From Diabrotica undecimpunctata (Eukaryota > Arthropoda > Insecta > Coleoptera > Chrysomelidae), in NCBI RefSeq assembly GCF_040954645.1, contig NC_092807.1:84634608-84698607 (forward strand): 64,000 nt of DNA. The letters run 5' to 3'. Both the position numbers and the translations under genes were made by a program. Below the pieces are notes generated by a model. It saw only the letters and a program-made list of their open reading frames with translations, was not told the DNA's origin and made no database searches. This document shows, piece by piece, positions 21,942-32,807 of this stretch (the first letter of the stretch is position 1; each line of letters begins with the position of its first letter).

Positions 21942-22661
21942 TGTAACGATGCGCTGATCGTTTAACAGTTCGAACCGTGGGAGTGTCAATATTTGCGCAT
22001 CCACTTCTACAACGTGAAGGCGTAGTGGGATTCAAACGGCTATTTAAGGCGTGTGAATAGCGGAATTAGACAGTCTTGTAGCTAGCGCTCTAGGCTCCCT
22101 GACTCGCCGGTGTAGTGAACCGGCGAACCATCGCAGACAGAGACATTTCCGTATTGAGGATCATACTCTGTCCCTAACCAAGCGGAACCCATCGATATTG
22201 CGTATTGAGCATTACCGTGGATCTGCACAGAACCAACCGGGACGGAGAGATTTCCGTATTGAGGATCGTACTCTCTGTCCTTAGCCAAGCGGAACCCGTC
22301 GGCATTGTGTATTGAACATTGCCGTGGGTCTGCACAGCTAGATATTTTGTTTGCGAGCATATTCGGAGCTTTCGCTGAATTGAAGCGAAAGCGAGTATAA
22401 ATCTGCGCTCGATTGATTTCCCCCATTTCGTTTCTTTTTAATGCTAATTAATTTATTTTCTTTTATAGACGTTTGCCGGGGAATTCATTCATCGCGGGAC
22501 CCAGACGGAAACGTAGAATTCATTTTATTTTTGTTTTATAAGTATACAACGTAGAATTCCTTTTTATTTTTATTTATTGTATATACTAAATTAATAGATT
22601 TATTTTTATTTCAAACCTGTGTTTTACTGAGTCTGTCGCCCCGAAAGAACTACCCATCACA
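21942..22661 (+). repeat. LTR copy 1, 720 bp
   Basis: Begins TGTAACGATGCGCTGATCG and ends CTACCCATCACA, with TG...CA borders. It has a TATA-like TATTTAAGG near 22041. It differs from copy 2 at only two positions that I can find. The 114-codon minus-strand open frame inside it is not a gene. Orientation is plus, from the purine tract before copy 2. Confidence 0.88.
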
Positions 22662-23448
22662 TAACGGGAGCATTTTTCAAACTAACCAAAACATTTGGTT
22701 CTAAATTAATTGTTTCCGAAATATTTCCAGCTAGAACACTGACTACTCCAGAAAGAATATGGTAACCTTTATTTTTTTCCATAGTAGCTTCAAATTTTTT
22801 TAAAATATCTTTTCCAATATTACCTCTAACGTTCCGACAACATGACGCAAATTCTTTTATTAATGCTGTACTTTCGAACAATGACAGTTTTGGTGATTCT
22901 AACTGAGTAATTGTTTTTTGAACAAAACTAAAATTTGATTTTATAAATGAAAGTTCTTGTTGAAGCAAGTTACTCTGAAAAGTTTGTTTAGAATCCAAAA
23001 GAGATTGGGAACTTTCATCTGTTAACGTATCAATTATGTTCTTTATTTTAACAAAATGATCTGCATAAAAATTAGCCGCTTCTAACCATGTTCCCTATCG
23101 CGTTAAAATAGGTTGTGGTGGAAGAGGAATGTTAGGTAGCATTTCTTTATAAAGTTGAATTCTTATAGGAGATTTAAGAAATACTTTTTTGACACTGGAT
23201 ATCATGGTATTTACAAAAGGAAACTTTTTTCGTATTTCCTCTGCAACTCTGTTTAATCCATGCGCTACACAAGTAACATGTATTAAATCTGGGAAAAATA
23301 TTTTTAAATTTTGTCCTGCTTTCACCATATAAGGAGCAGCATCCGATAAAATAAGCAGTAATTTATTAGAAGGAATAGTTGTCGGAAGAAAAAAAGTTGC
23401 TAATGTTTCTTGTATAAAACGCGAAATTGTTAAAGCATTTGTTTTCTC
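22662..23448 (-). pseudogene. Duplicated hAT transposase segment between the LTRs
   Basis: 787 bp that repeat 24393-25179 with about five substitutions. It encodes the transposase from TNALTISRFIQETLATFF to LVSLKNAPV. One substitution turns the W of LTRWGTW into TAG (near 23098), which splits it into two open frames. It begins with the same TAAC that follows copy 2 of the LTR and stops abruptly at ...GTTTTCTC, after which unrelated retrotransposon DNA starts. It is hAT DNA, not retrotransposon DNA, although it lies between two LTRs. Confidence 0.9.
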
Positions 23449-23672
23449 CACTCCAGGAGAACCGGAACCCGGGAAACACGCCGACCTTATAGAGATCGTC
23501 CCAAAACACCTAATCGAGAGGGGGACCAAAAGATACAGGATATGCTGTAACAATGGGAGGAAGATTGTAATAAAGATACCGAGAGGGATAGATGGCATCA
23601 CGAGGCTGTAGACACCATCTACACAAAAAAAAAGGTATGTTACTTTTTTTTTTTTTTTTTAAGAGAAGGGGG
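23449..23672 (+). mobile_element. 3' internal scrap of the LTR retrotransposon, with purine tract
   Basis: 224 bp that belong to neither LTR nor hAT. A plus-strand frame reads ...GKHADLIEIVPKHLIERGTK and RICCNNGRKIVIKIPRGIDG, ending in TAG near 23610. I do not recognise this protein end. A T-run and then AAGAGAAGGGGG immediately precede TGTAACG of LTR 2, which is the expected polypurine tract and fixes the orientation. The rest of the internal region (gag, pol, primer site) is missing. Confidence 0.75.
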
Positions 23673-24392
23673 TGTAACGATGCGCTGATCGTTTAACAGT
23701 TCGAACCGTGGGAGTGTCAATATTTGCGCATCCACTTCTACAACGTGAAGGCGTAGTGGGATTCAAACGGCTATTTAAGGCGTGTGAATAGCGGAATTAG
23801 ACAGTCTTGTAGCTAGCGCTCTAGGCTCCCTGACTCGCCGGTGTAGTGAACCGGCGAACCATCGCAGACAGAGACATTTCCGTATTGAGGATCATACTCT
23901 GTCCCTAACCAAGCGGAACCCATCGATATTGCGTATTGAGCATTACCGTGGATCTGCACAGAACCAACCGGGACGGAGAGATTTCCGTATTGAGGATCGT
24001 ACTCTCTGTCCTTAGCCAAGCGGAACCCGTCGGCATTGTGTATTGAACATTGCCGTGGGTCTGCACAGCTAGATATTTTGTTTGCGAGCATATTCGGAGC
24101 TTTCGCTGAATTGAAGCGAAAGCGAGTATAAATCTGCGCTCGATCGATTTCCCCCATTTCGTTTCTTTTTAATGCTAATTAATTTATTTTCTTTTATAGA
24201 CGTTTGCCGGGGAATTCATTCATCGCGGGACCCAGACGGAAACGTAGAATTCATTTTATTTTTGTTTTATAAGTATACAACGTAGAATTCCTTTTTATTT
24301 TTATTTATTGTATATACTAAATTAATAGATTTATTTTTATTTCAAACCTGTGTTTTACTGAGTCTGTCGCCCCGAAAGAGCTACCCATCACA
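23673..24392 (+). repeat. LTR copy 2, 720 bp
   Basis: Same length and borders as copy 1; differs by a C/T near 24143 and a G/A near 24380. It is followed by TAAC and then hAT transposase sequence, so its right border is the original insertion border. Confidence 0.88.
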
Positions 24393-25642
24393 TAACGGGA
24401 GCATTTTTCAAACTAACCAAAACATTTGGTTCTAAATTAATTATTTCCGAAATATTTCCAGCTAGAACACTGACTACTTCAGAAAGAATATGGTAACCTT
24501 TATTTTTTTCCATAGTAGCTTCAAATTTTTTTAAAATATCTTTTCCAATATTACCTCTAACGTTCCGACAACATGACGCAAATTCTTTTATTAATGCTGT
24601 ACTTTCGAACAATGACAGTTTTGGTGATTCTAACTGAGTAATTGTTTTTTGAACAAAACTAAAATTTGATTTTATAAATGAAAGTTCTTGTTGAAGCAAG
24701 TTACTCTGAAAAGTTTGTTTAGAATCCAAAAGAGATTGGGAACTTTCATCTGTTAACGTATCAATTATGTTCTTTATTTTAACAAAATGATCTGCATAAA
24801 AATTAGCTGCTTCTAACCATGTTCCCCATCGCGTTAAAATAGGTTGTGGTGGAAGAGGAATGTTAGGTAGCATTTCTTTATAAAGTTGAATTCTTATAGG
24901 AGATTTAAGAAATACTTTTTTGACACTGGATATCATGGTATTTACAAGAGGAAACTTTTTTCGTATTTCCTCTGCAACTCTGTTTAATCCATGCGCTACA
25001 CAAGTAACATGTATTAAATCTGGGAAAAATATTTTTAAATTTTGTCCTGCTTTCACCATATAAGGAGCAGCATCCGATAAAATAAGCAGTAATTTATTAG
25101 AAGGAATAGTTGTCGGAAGAAAAAAAGTTGCTAATGTTTCTTGTATAAAACGCGAAATTGTTAAAGCATTTGTTTTCTCAAGTTGCTGGCATGAAATAAG
25201 ATGAGATTTTGGTAAGGTATCTTCTTTAAGAACACCAATCAATAAATGAGCAATATACTTTCCTGAGGAATCAGTGGTTTCGTCTACAGATATGTAAAAA
25301 TAATTATCTGCAATTTCTTCCTTAATATTAATTAACACCGACGAGTATAGCCCGTTCACATTATTTCTTCTTAGAGACCAATCACTTGGAACATTAAGTT
25401 TGCAATATTTTTTTAGAAACGAACTAAAATTTACATTTGCTAATTTTGAAAGCGGTATGTTTGCAGACACTAATGCGCAACACAAGTCTTCATTAAAAGT
25501 TTCTTGCTCATCTAATTTTTTTGAAGTAGATTGGAAACATTTAGCCATTGAAGTTTGATGTTTTCCTCCTATTTTTCTTTTTTGCAATGTGTGAAGCAGT
25601 TCTCACATGTTGGTCTATCTGAAATTTCTTCTCACATGCTAT
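24393..25642 (-). CDS. hAT transposase, main exon (cut by an LTR insertion)
   Basis: 399 codons are open from the Met at 25587. Cut-and-paste transposase of the CGGBP1-like hAT group. Just upstream, ACEKKFQIDQHVRTASH (about 25635-25590) is the second half of a BED-type zinc finger, reached through an acceptor TTTATAG at 25643. Catalytic landmarks: YISVDETTDSSGKY (first Asp), LLILSDAAPYMVKAG (second Asp), the LTRWGTWLEAANFY tryptophan block and CRNVRGNIGKDIL. The frame runs into the LTR at ASLKNAPV-; on the far side of the insert (21937-21813) it resumes exactly. This copy has no internal stop, so it was probably functional until the insertion. A small frame discontinuity may exist between finger and ATG. 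Confidence 0.88.
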
Positions 25643-25697
25643 CTATAAATAAAAATAAAAACCTTTATTTTAACCCAACCTTTAAAATATAAAAATA

Positions 25698-26214
25698 TAC
25701 AAGGTGTTTTTGGTTAATCAAATAACTGGTTTGGAAAAAAAAACACTCGCTTAGTGTTTTAAATGCAGTATTAATCCACAAATTAGTTTTTGTTACTAAC
25801 CATTAGTACATCATATAACTTATTTTAAAATTCAACAAAAGTTTTTTTTTTGTTAATTCAATTACAATAAAAATAATTGTGTTTTAGAATAGCTGACTTC
25901 ATAAAAAAAAGTAAAGGTGAAAAATTTTTCTAAATACACACCATTGTATTGTACCATGGACAATTTTTTCTCACTAAAGGAAGCTATTTTTCATTTAAAA
26001 ACAACCTACGAGTACTAAATTTCAAGTAAATACGTTTATTGGTTTTAAAGTTATTGTTGGTATTAACTAAAAGAATTTAATTTTTTTTAATTTTAACACC
26101 CTGTATCTCGAAAAGTAAATAAGTTTGACCGCTCATTAACTATATCGTTTTGTTCAATTTTTCGAGAAGTATCTACAGTCAAACGTTGTAAGTGTCATTT
26201 GGAAACACCCTGTA
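25698..26214. mobile_element. mariner-type MITE in the hAT intron
   Basis: Starts TACAAGGTGTTTTTGG and ends with the complement of TACAGGGTGTTTCCAAATG, at TA dinucleotides. A second inner CACCCTGTATCTCG lies at 26097. About 517 bp, no coding capacity. It falls between the donor and acceptor of the hAT transposase intron, which explains why it was tolerated. Confidence 0.65.
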
Positions 26215-26258
26215 TGTATGAAATATTAGATATTTAATAGAAAATATTAGATACTTAC

Positions 26259-26359
26259 AATTTTGCTGACTGAATGACTGAACAGTAGATTTTTCCCATA
26301 TCCATAGACAGCTCTTTATAAGGTTTAATCCAAGTTGAAGCACTGGTTGTTTTAGGCAT
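26259..26359 (-). CDS. hAT transposase, first exon
   Basis: ATG at 26359 followed by an open 101-bp stretch (MPKTTSASTWIKPYKELSMD... ending GKIYCS-) and a strong donor AATT|GTAAGTATC at 26258. YC near its end is the start of the BED-type finger whose second half opens the next exon; the second expected Cys is not seen. The intron (26258-25643) is where the MITE sits. The exact codon across the splice does not fit cleanly, so a one-base change or an alternative junction is possible. Confidence 0.6.
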
Positions 26360-26933
26360 TATAAAATCACAATCTTCCTTTTTGTTACGCACAACGAGTG
26401 TTTACGCTTTGAATATCAAAACAAAAATGATTTACAAATCTGAGCATCAAATTAGAAATGTTTAGGTACCTAATTCAATAAACTGGGAGATTTTGGAAAA
26501 TCCCTAATTTAGGAACAAAACTATTAGCCGTTTACCTGCTGTTAAGATACAATAAATTGTAGATAGATTTGGGGATTAGATCATAAAATGCAAACGAGCG
26601 AACCCTTAGCGATTATCCAATAACTGAATGCCTCAGTGACCGAGACTTTCTAAGAATGTTGAGGGCTACTTAAATTGATCTTCTTTGAAATTGTAAATGT
26701 TTTGTACCTGTAGAGATTACGTACTTAGATCATTTCTTAATTAAAATGACTACAAAATTTTATACAAGAATTGAAATAAATTGGTATGTTTAAAAATTTT
26801 CAAATACAGTATAAAAATCTGAACTTTTATGCACTTTATGCAAACTTTTATACAAATATGCCAAAATATGAAATATTTGCATAAAATATGCACAATATGC
26901 AAAATATGCAATATGCATATTTGCCGAAGTCTA

Positions 26934-26941
26934 CTGATAAC
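26934..26941. repeat. hAT target-site duplication, right
   Basis: CTGATAAC directly after the right terminus; exact match to the left octamer. Confidence 0.93.
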
Positions 26942-27390
26942 TGATAAATTCGTCACAACTTTCCCTTAATCCAACTGCAGGTAGGCAGGTACCTCAAAAA
27001 TGATTTGTCAAATTAAGGATTATCCTCCAATGGGACAAAGTATTCTATAAATGTAAAAGTATAGATATGCATTATAATATCAAAAATAATAGTACTATTA
27101 TAAGAAAGAAGTCGCTTCGTAAAAATTAAAGAACGAAAAGAAACTATAGGTAATCATTTGCTGAGACACAACTTGCCTACAAAACTTATGCCTTCTCTTT
27201 TCTTATTAGTATTAGCTTTAAGAGTTTTTTTTTATTTTATGGAGTGTTATTTTAAAATATATGTAACTAAACAAATTAATGCATAACTCGGAATTTTTGA
27301 AAAAAAAAAAAACGCTTATTAGTTTCAACTACATCCATACGGCGGATACCGGTAATACGTACGTGGAAGAACTCCTTGGTAAATATAACG
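26942..27390. other. No gene recognised
   Basis: AT-rich DNA between the hAT element and the next LINE; no protein or repeat ends found. Confidence 0.5.
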
Positions 27391-27399
27391 ATTTTATGC

Positions 27400-28575
27400 C
27401 ATTTTTGTGCTACGTCAAATCTTAGAAAAACCAATGAATTTAACATTGATACGTTTTATCTCTTTGTGTACTTTAAGTCAGGGTACGATAACGTACGAAG
27501 ATGTAAATTGTATGAAGTCATGAACGAACATAACAATACAAATAAATTAATAAAAGTTGTAAAAACAACTATGAGTAAAGTGATCTGCAGAATGCAAATA
27601 CAAGGCGATCTGTCCCAAGCCTTTGAAACATTGCGGGGTTACAGCAAGGAGATGCGCTGGCGTCTTTTTTCTTTAATATAGAATTAGAAAAGACTATAAG
27701 AGATGCCGAGTTACACAATAGGGCAACATTCCTTAATAAGTCAACGCAGATTATGGCTTACGCTGACGATTTGGATTTGATCGCAAGCACCAAACGAGTA
27801 CTTAAAGAGATGGTTTTCCAACTGCTTGACGGCCGCACAAAATACGGGCCTTAAAACAAACTAGGAAAAAACCAAAATGTTGGCGGCGATGCCAAATAAC
27901 ATATTATATCAAGATAGAAATGCTAAACAAACCTTTAAAGGTAAACTTAGTAGGTAAACTTAGTAAATAAGTTTATCTATCTAGGTTTTCTCATAACAAA
28001 CAATAACAACGTATACACGTAACATACTGATAGCGAACAAATGATTTTTTCGACTAAGATAAACCAAAGACCAAATTAACAATATATAGAACAATCATCC
28101 TTCCAGTACTAACATGATTGGTCAAAAACATGGACCATCTTCAAAATATATGCAAATCGTCTCGTCGTAGAGAGGAAGATACTACGCAGAATATTGGACG
28201 CAATCTGTGAGAATGGTATTTGGAGAAGGAAATGTAATCTCGAATTAAACGAGAAGTTAAATGAAATAGTTAATGATATAGATGTAATATCTTTTATAAA
28301 AATAGGTAGGCATAAATGGGATAGACATGTGTCAAGATCAAATGAAAATTACCCACCCAGACGAAGCCTATTAGAGGCACCAGTAGGAAATAGGAGTAGA
28401 GGTCGACCAAGACTAAGGTGATGTGAAGAGAGATGGTGTGGACGAGGGTGCAAAGAAGATCGGCGCAGCAAACTGGCAACGGTTGGAGATGAACAGAAAT
28501 GACTGGCGAAAGAGACTGGGGAGGGTCGAGGCTTAACTAAAGCTGTAGAACCACTGATGATGATGATGATGATAT
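27400..28575 (+). pseudogene. Endonuclease-type LINE, RT to 3' tail
   Basis: Reads in several frames. YLFVYFKSGYDNVRRCKLYE is the RT block with the first catalytic Asp region (normally FVDFKSAYD; the D is now Y). QIQGDLSQAFETLRG leads to the RQGD block, MAYADDLDLIAST-like (about 27745) is the catalytic box, and LEAPVGNRSRGRPRLR near 28380 is the C-terminal motif. It ends KAVEPLMMMMM, that is, a (GATGAT)n tail at 28553-28575, as in RTE-like elements. 5'-truncated and broken. Confidence 0.78.
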
Positions 28576-28941
28576 TTTTAGACGATGCGCTACTTGCTTT
28601 AACATTAGAACTTACAGAATTTAATAGTTGATTAATATTTTTTTTTATACTGCAACAACTCTTTTTTATATGGTTTGGGTACGACAGATGATTTTATTTT
28701 TCCACCAGTGGCTAGTTGATTTTTACTAGCTGCTTTTTTTTGCTATAGTGCTGCCTTTTATAGGTTGGATAATTTTTGAAGGTTGTCCAACCTGGACTTT
28801 TACAGTAATTACAAAAAACGAACAGGTTAATTACTATTTAAATGGGAATAAGCCACAATCAAAGTTAAAGTACGTTTATTGACGTTTCAATTTCTCGACG
28901 TTCTCAACATACAAACATTAGTAAATTAAACAAATTTTGTC
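28576..28941. other. No gene; fold-back flank
   Basis: No protein. 28860-28915, read on the minus strand, gives GTTGAGAACGTCGAGAAATT then GAAACGTCAATAAACG, a GAAACGTC-bearing stretch of the kind found at Penelope-like ends. Confidence 0.4.
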
Positions 28942-29043
28942 TTTTTGTTACTTGGTGAAAAATTCGTATAAAAATTTAATTTTATCTGACTCGTTTATAT
29001 TGACAATTCAGACATACATTATATATTTTAAAGTAGACGACTT
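28942..29043. repeat. Inverted repeat, left arm
   Basis: About 102 bp whose complement appears at 29485-29610 with few changes (for example TGTCTGAATTGTCAATATAA on the right). The spacer is about 440 bp and non-coding. Confidence 0.82.
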
Positions 29044-29484
29044 ACCATCCGTTTCTTTTAGGACTATATTTGAATCATTCCATTAAAAAGAGAAAAATCA
29101 AAAAAGCGACTCTAATTATGCTAAATGAGACCAATTGCGTCGCAAATTCCTCGGCAGAATGTAGTTGGATCTGGTTACCCATATTAAAAGAGGAAGTTAT
29201 TAAAAGGAAAATACCAGTATAAGTAAGTCGGTAACATATAGAGGATACATCATTTAGGTTTTTTAAATAACAAACATATAAAATCAGAAGTTGGTGTTTG
29301 TTGAAAGTAAACTAAATGCACGACCAAATACTTACCATGTCGGGATAGTATTATAAGGTTTTTTCCTGGTTTTTCCCTCATAATTTACTATGGAATAGAT
29401 TACAAGAATTTCATGTAATCTAATGAATTATCTTACAAGTAAAGTCGTCCCAGGACGACTCAACAATATTGGAAATATCATTTT

Positions 29485-29610
29485 AAAGTCGTTTACTTTA
29501 AAATGTATAATGTATGTCTGAATTGTCAATATAAATGAGTCAGATAAAATTAAATTATTATTAAATTATTATTAAATTATTAGAAGAATTTTTCACCAAG
29601 TAACAAAAAA
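29485..29610. repeat. Inverted repeat, right arm, with (ATT)n expansion
   Basis: Mirror of 28942-29043. It is longer because an ATT-rich run (AAATTATTATT repeated) has grown inside the arm. The arms probably mark an inverted duplication of one element end. Confidence 0.82.
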
Positions 29611-31524
29611 TAGCTTCAGAACAAAACGAATAGGTTATGTTATTATCATGAGCATTAGAGCATTTTTTGGTATTTTTTTGGTAGAACATTTATGATTTTA
29701 TTTTATGTTTTTACCATTTGACAATAATTTATTTATGATTTCGTTAGAAAATAACTAAAATTTATTTTAATTGTATTAGGTGTTACTTCACTTTAGAATA
29801 TTTCTACGAATTTTTGATTTCCACGGCTTTAGTGTTATCGCATTGAATATTCTGTAGTAAGTAGTCTCAGAAAAGAGGTATAACCCATGCTATCAGAAAC
29901 CGTTCTGAGATTATAGAAAGTGGTAATGCATGCAAATAAATTATTATTTCTGAACTTCTCGTTGTTTGTATATTAGACTTTACTATGTCGTCCTTTAGAA
30001 AAAATTTCCAATTTTTATTGGACCTATGTTTTCATTTACATGTTCTACAAACAGAGACCAACAACGTTTTTGGAATATTTAATATTAAAGTTAAATGAAC
30101 TGATATGAATTTAAATATTTTAAATAATGGTAATTGTTGAATATATAAGGTGGTCTGTGGACACCTAATTTGGTTGACATTATTTAAAATTTAGTGGAAG
30201 CTACATTGCAGCAAAATGCTATAAAATAAACAAACTTAAACTATACAGTTTAAGAAATGAAAGTGATTTGTTTTGTATTACTCATTATGATAATGTGTTA
30301 ATTATATCTATTACACTAAAATAAATAAAAATTATAAATGTAAAAGACTTGCCAAAAAAACTTGACTTAAATTACCAGAACCAACTCTTCCGAATTTAGC
30401 ACGATGTGTACCCGGCGAAAGGACCACACTAAATATTTTGGCGTATCTTAAAATAGATAATATATCGTTTTATTTAAATTGCTGTAGTGTTTTACTCCAA
30501 TAAATTTCTTCTGTTGAATTTAATTAGATTTACAACTACTTCTAATAAGTGATAAACGAAAACATGAAAACAACTTTATAATTATTTCAATGTTTATTTG
30601 TTATTCATTTATTCTTGGATCTAATTCATTGTATGTAATTTTAAAAAGATCTAATTACGCAAAAACATGGTCTAGTAAACTACTGGTAAATACAGACATC
30701 GAATCGTGAAAACACGAATACGAAGAAAGATCACAAAAGTGGCCATTAGGCCGTGGATAATAGAAACAGAACTCTTTCGCATTATTTTAATTCAGATTAT
30801 GAGACTATCGAACTTCAGATGACAGGATGGTACTAATACAAAGCGAAACAAAAGGAACTGGTATTAAAATTAAAGTACCTCTCAATATTGTATCAAAATT
30901 ATATTGTTTGTACAGTAATATACATATCTTTATTCGTACGTAATTCATTTTAAAATAATTGGCCAAATTTTATTATTTTTCATATAACTATTCTCTTACG
31001 CTACAATTTTTTTTGTGTAGGAAAAAGGTGTGTACCTTAAGACGGTTTTACCTTGGGACAGTCATTGTGAAGATGTAACCGTTCTACCAGGAAATCTCAG
31101 AAAGTTATAATATGATGGCAACACTGCCTCCGACTTCATCAAACGTTCGGTTTTCACAAGCCGGTTCCTACTGTCGCGCCTCTAGCGGAATTTAAATTCT
31201 TTAAATTTGGCGTTAAAGTTAAATCGTACCGTTGATTGAATACCCCATTCAATCAACGACCGTACCTATTTTATTTTAAGAATATATTGAAAATTTTTGT
31301 GAGACATTAAACGTTTATATATTATAAATAAAATAAAAATCTGTCATTTACGATAACATTATAGACAGAAAAGCTGTTTTAATTTTGATTTTTGTACACG
31401 TGTTATTGTCTCTAACTCATGTGATTCTTAAACAAGCGGAAGGTTTGCAAAGAAAATAGAAAGCCGATATTTCTGTGCAAAGAATTCAGCTCAATATTTT
31501 AAATTTTCAAAAAAACTACGGAAA
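29611..31524. other. No gene recognised
   Basis: 1.9 kb of AT-rich DNA. I read both strands and found no family motif, only the perfect small hairpin at 31231-31257. It could hold old, unrecognisable repeats or intronic host DNA. Confidence 0.5.
31231..31257. repeat. Perfect 11-bp hairpin
   Basis: GTTGATTGAAT, loop ACCCC, ATTCAATCAAC. No poly-T follows and no gene adjoins. Confidence 0.85.
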
Positions 31525-31534
31525 TTCATCATTA

Positions 31535-31869
31535 TCATTCTGGCTTTATAATCCTGCGTGGGTCCTAGCCTCCTCAAAAATTTCTCTCTAGTGGTTCCTA
31601 TCAATTGCCTTCCTCCGCCAAGCATGTATTCCCATATTTCTCATGTCTTCATCGATGTTATCAAAAAACCTTGTTCTGGGTCTTCCTCTTCTTCTCTGGC
31701 CAATGGGTCTATCAAGGAGCGTTTTTCTAGCTGGGTCATTTTGTTCCATCCGCATTACACGTCCTATCAACCTCAAACGTCCTACCTTAATATTTTTTAC
31801 GAAATCTGGTTCCTGGTATATTCTATAAAGTTCGAAGTTAGTAGATATAGTACAGGGTTTCTGGCGCAA
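31535..31869 (-). pseudogene. LINE ORF2 C-terminal fragment with tail
   Basis: NFELYRIYQEPDFVKNIKVG, RVMRMEQNDPARKTLLDRP, GQRRRGRPRTRFFDNIDEDM and after a TAG (relatives have W) REIFEEARTHAGL with its stop near 31545. A short AATGATAATGATGAA tail follows at 31525-31540. RT is absent, so this is a 5'-truncated insertion. It is the same general type as the fragment at 11122. Confidence 0.82.
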
Positions 31870-32249
31870 CCCCTAAATCACAACCCCTAAAATCGCAATC
31901 CTTGGTCGTAAATGCCAAACGGCTTAACGTAGGATGACGTGTGAGGTGTCGTTGGAAAGGGGATGAAAAATGGGGTTGAACGCAGTATGTGCCGTGCGCA
32001 TTGGAGCATGCCAAAAGGGATTTCGTCATATCTTCATTTCTATTAAACCAATCATAACGTTCGAGGGCTCGTTGGAAAGGGGAGGGAGTAACGAATACGT
32101 TAACATAAAAAACAAATATGTCGGTATTGCCAAATGAGCGCTATAATGTATCTTTGTTGCTATTGGCCTGATTTTGACGTTAAACTGTTTAGCTTCTGTC
32201 AACGTTCAATATTACGTGTCAATTCTTCTTGTTTTCCCTATAGCGTCTA
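31870..32249. other. No gene; short direct repeat
   Basis: Less AT-rich than its surroundings. TCGTTGGAAAGGGGA occurs twice (31951 and 32069), 118 bp apart. No protein recognised. Confidence 0.5.
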
Positions 32250-32410
32250 ACATAACATGACATTCGACGCAGAACGTGACATTTGGCGTGAAATGTCACG
32301 TAAAATGACGTGAATGACGTGACATTCGACGCAGGACGTGACGTTCGACGTAGGACGTGACATTTATGTGACAGTCGACACAGAACGTGACATTTCACGT
32401 CCTGCGTCGG
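32250..32410. repeat. ACGTGACATTCGACGCAGG-type minisatellite
   Basis: About seven diverged units of an 18-20 bp motif (CGTGACATTCGACGCAGGA and variants CGTGACGTTCGACGTAGGA, CGTGACATTTGGCGTGAAA). The unit contains a near-palindromic TGACGTTCGACGT core, and some units are inverted, so the block can fold. Confidence 0.8.
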
Positions 32411-32736
32411 ATCTCGGAGCTCGGAATAAATTGCCAGAAGATGGGAACAACAAGGGCTCATCAGCGACTTTTTGTGCGTCTTGTAATTTACTCTATGTAC
32501 AAATCTCAGATGTTGATACAAATTAGACGATCTGCTGCATTTTTATCACAAATTTTACAAAGCATTTTTGTCTTCTTTAAATGCTTCTTAATTTTTAACA
32601 ATGTTGACTAAAAATATGTTTCACAACATATTTCAATATATTTTTAAAATTAAATTAACCATGTGAAACCAAAGACCACCTACACTTGATCTTTGATGTG
32701 AAACTGCAACACATGAACTGCAATGTCAAGTTGTTA

Positions 32737-32741
<5 letters not shown>

Positions 32742-32797
<56 letters not shown>
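32742..32797. repeat. (TA)n microsatellite
   Basis: About 55 bp of TA repeats at the 3' end of the LINE on its right. Confidence 0.97.
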
Positions 32798-32807
32798 GTA
32801 TATAACG

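Larger units (their letters stand above)
21581..26933 (-). mobile_element. hAT element (CGGBP1-like), 5353 bp with nested inserts
   Basis: Ends are inverted repeats TAGACTTCGGCAAATATGCA (left) and TAGACTTCGGCAAATATGCA (right, read inward). The flanking octamers CTGATAAC are identical. Subterminal DNA on both sides is full of ATATGCA/TGCATAT motifs. The transposase gene is on the minus strand. Inside lie a mariner-type MITE (25698-26214) in the transposase intron and an LTR retrotransposon with an unusual rearrangement (21942-24392). Without these inserts the element would be about 2.4 kb, a normal hAT length. Confidence 0.93.

Noticed and set aside
22082..22426. 114-codon minus-strand ORF, with an almost identical one at 23813-24157
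   Set aside because: Both lie wholly inside the two 720-bp LTR copies and opposite to LTR orientation; duplication of the LTR explains the apparent conservation.
21942..24392. Complete LTR retrotransposon with gag-pol between the LTRs
   Set aside because: The DNA between the LTRs is mostly hAT transposase sequence; only 224 bp belong to a retrotransposon.
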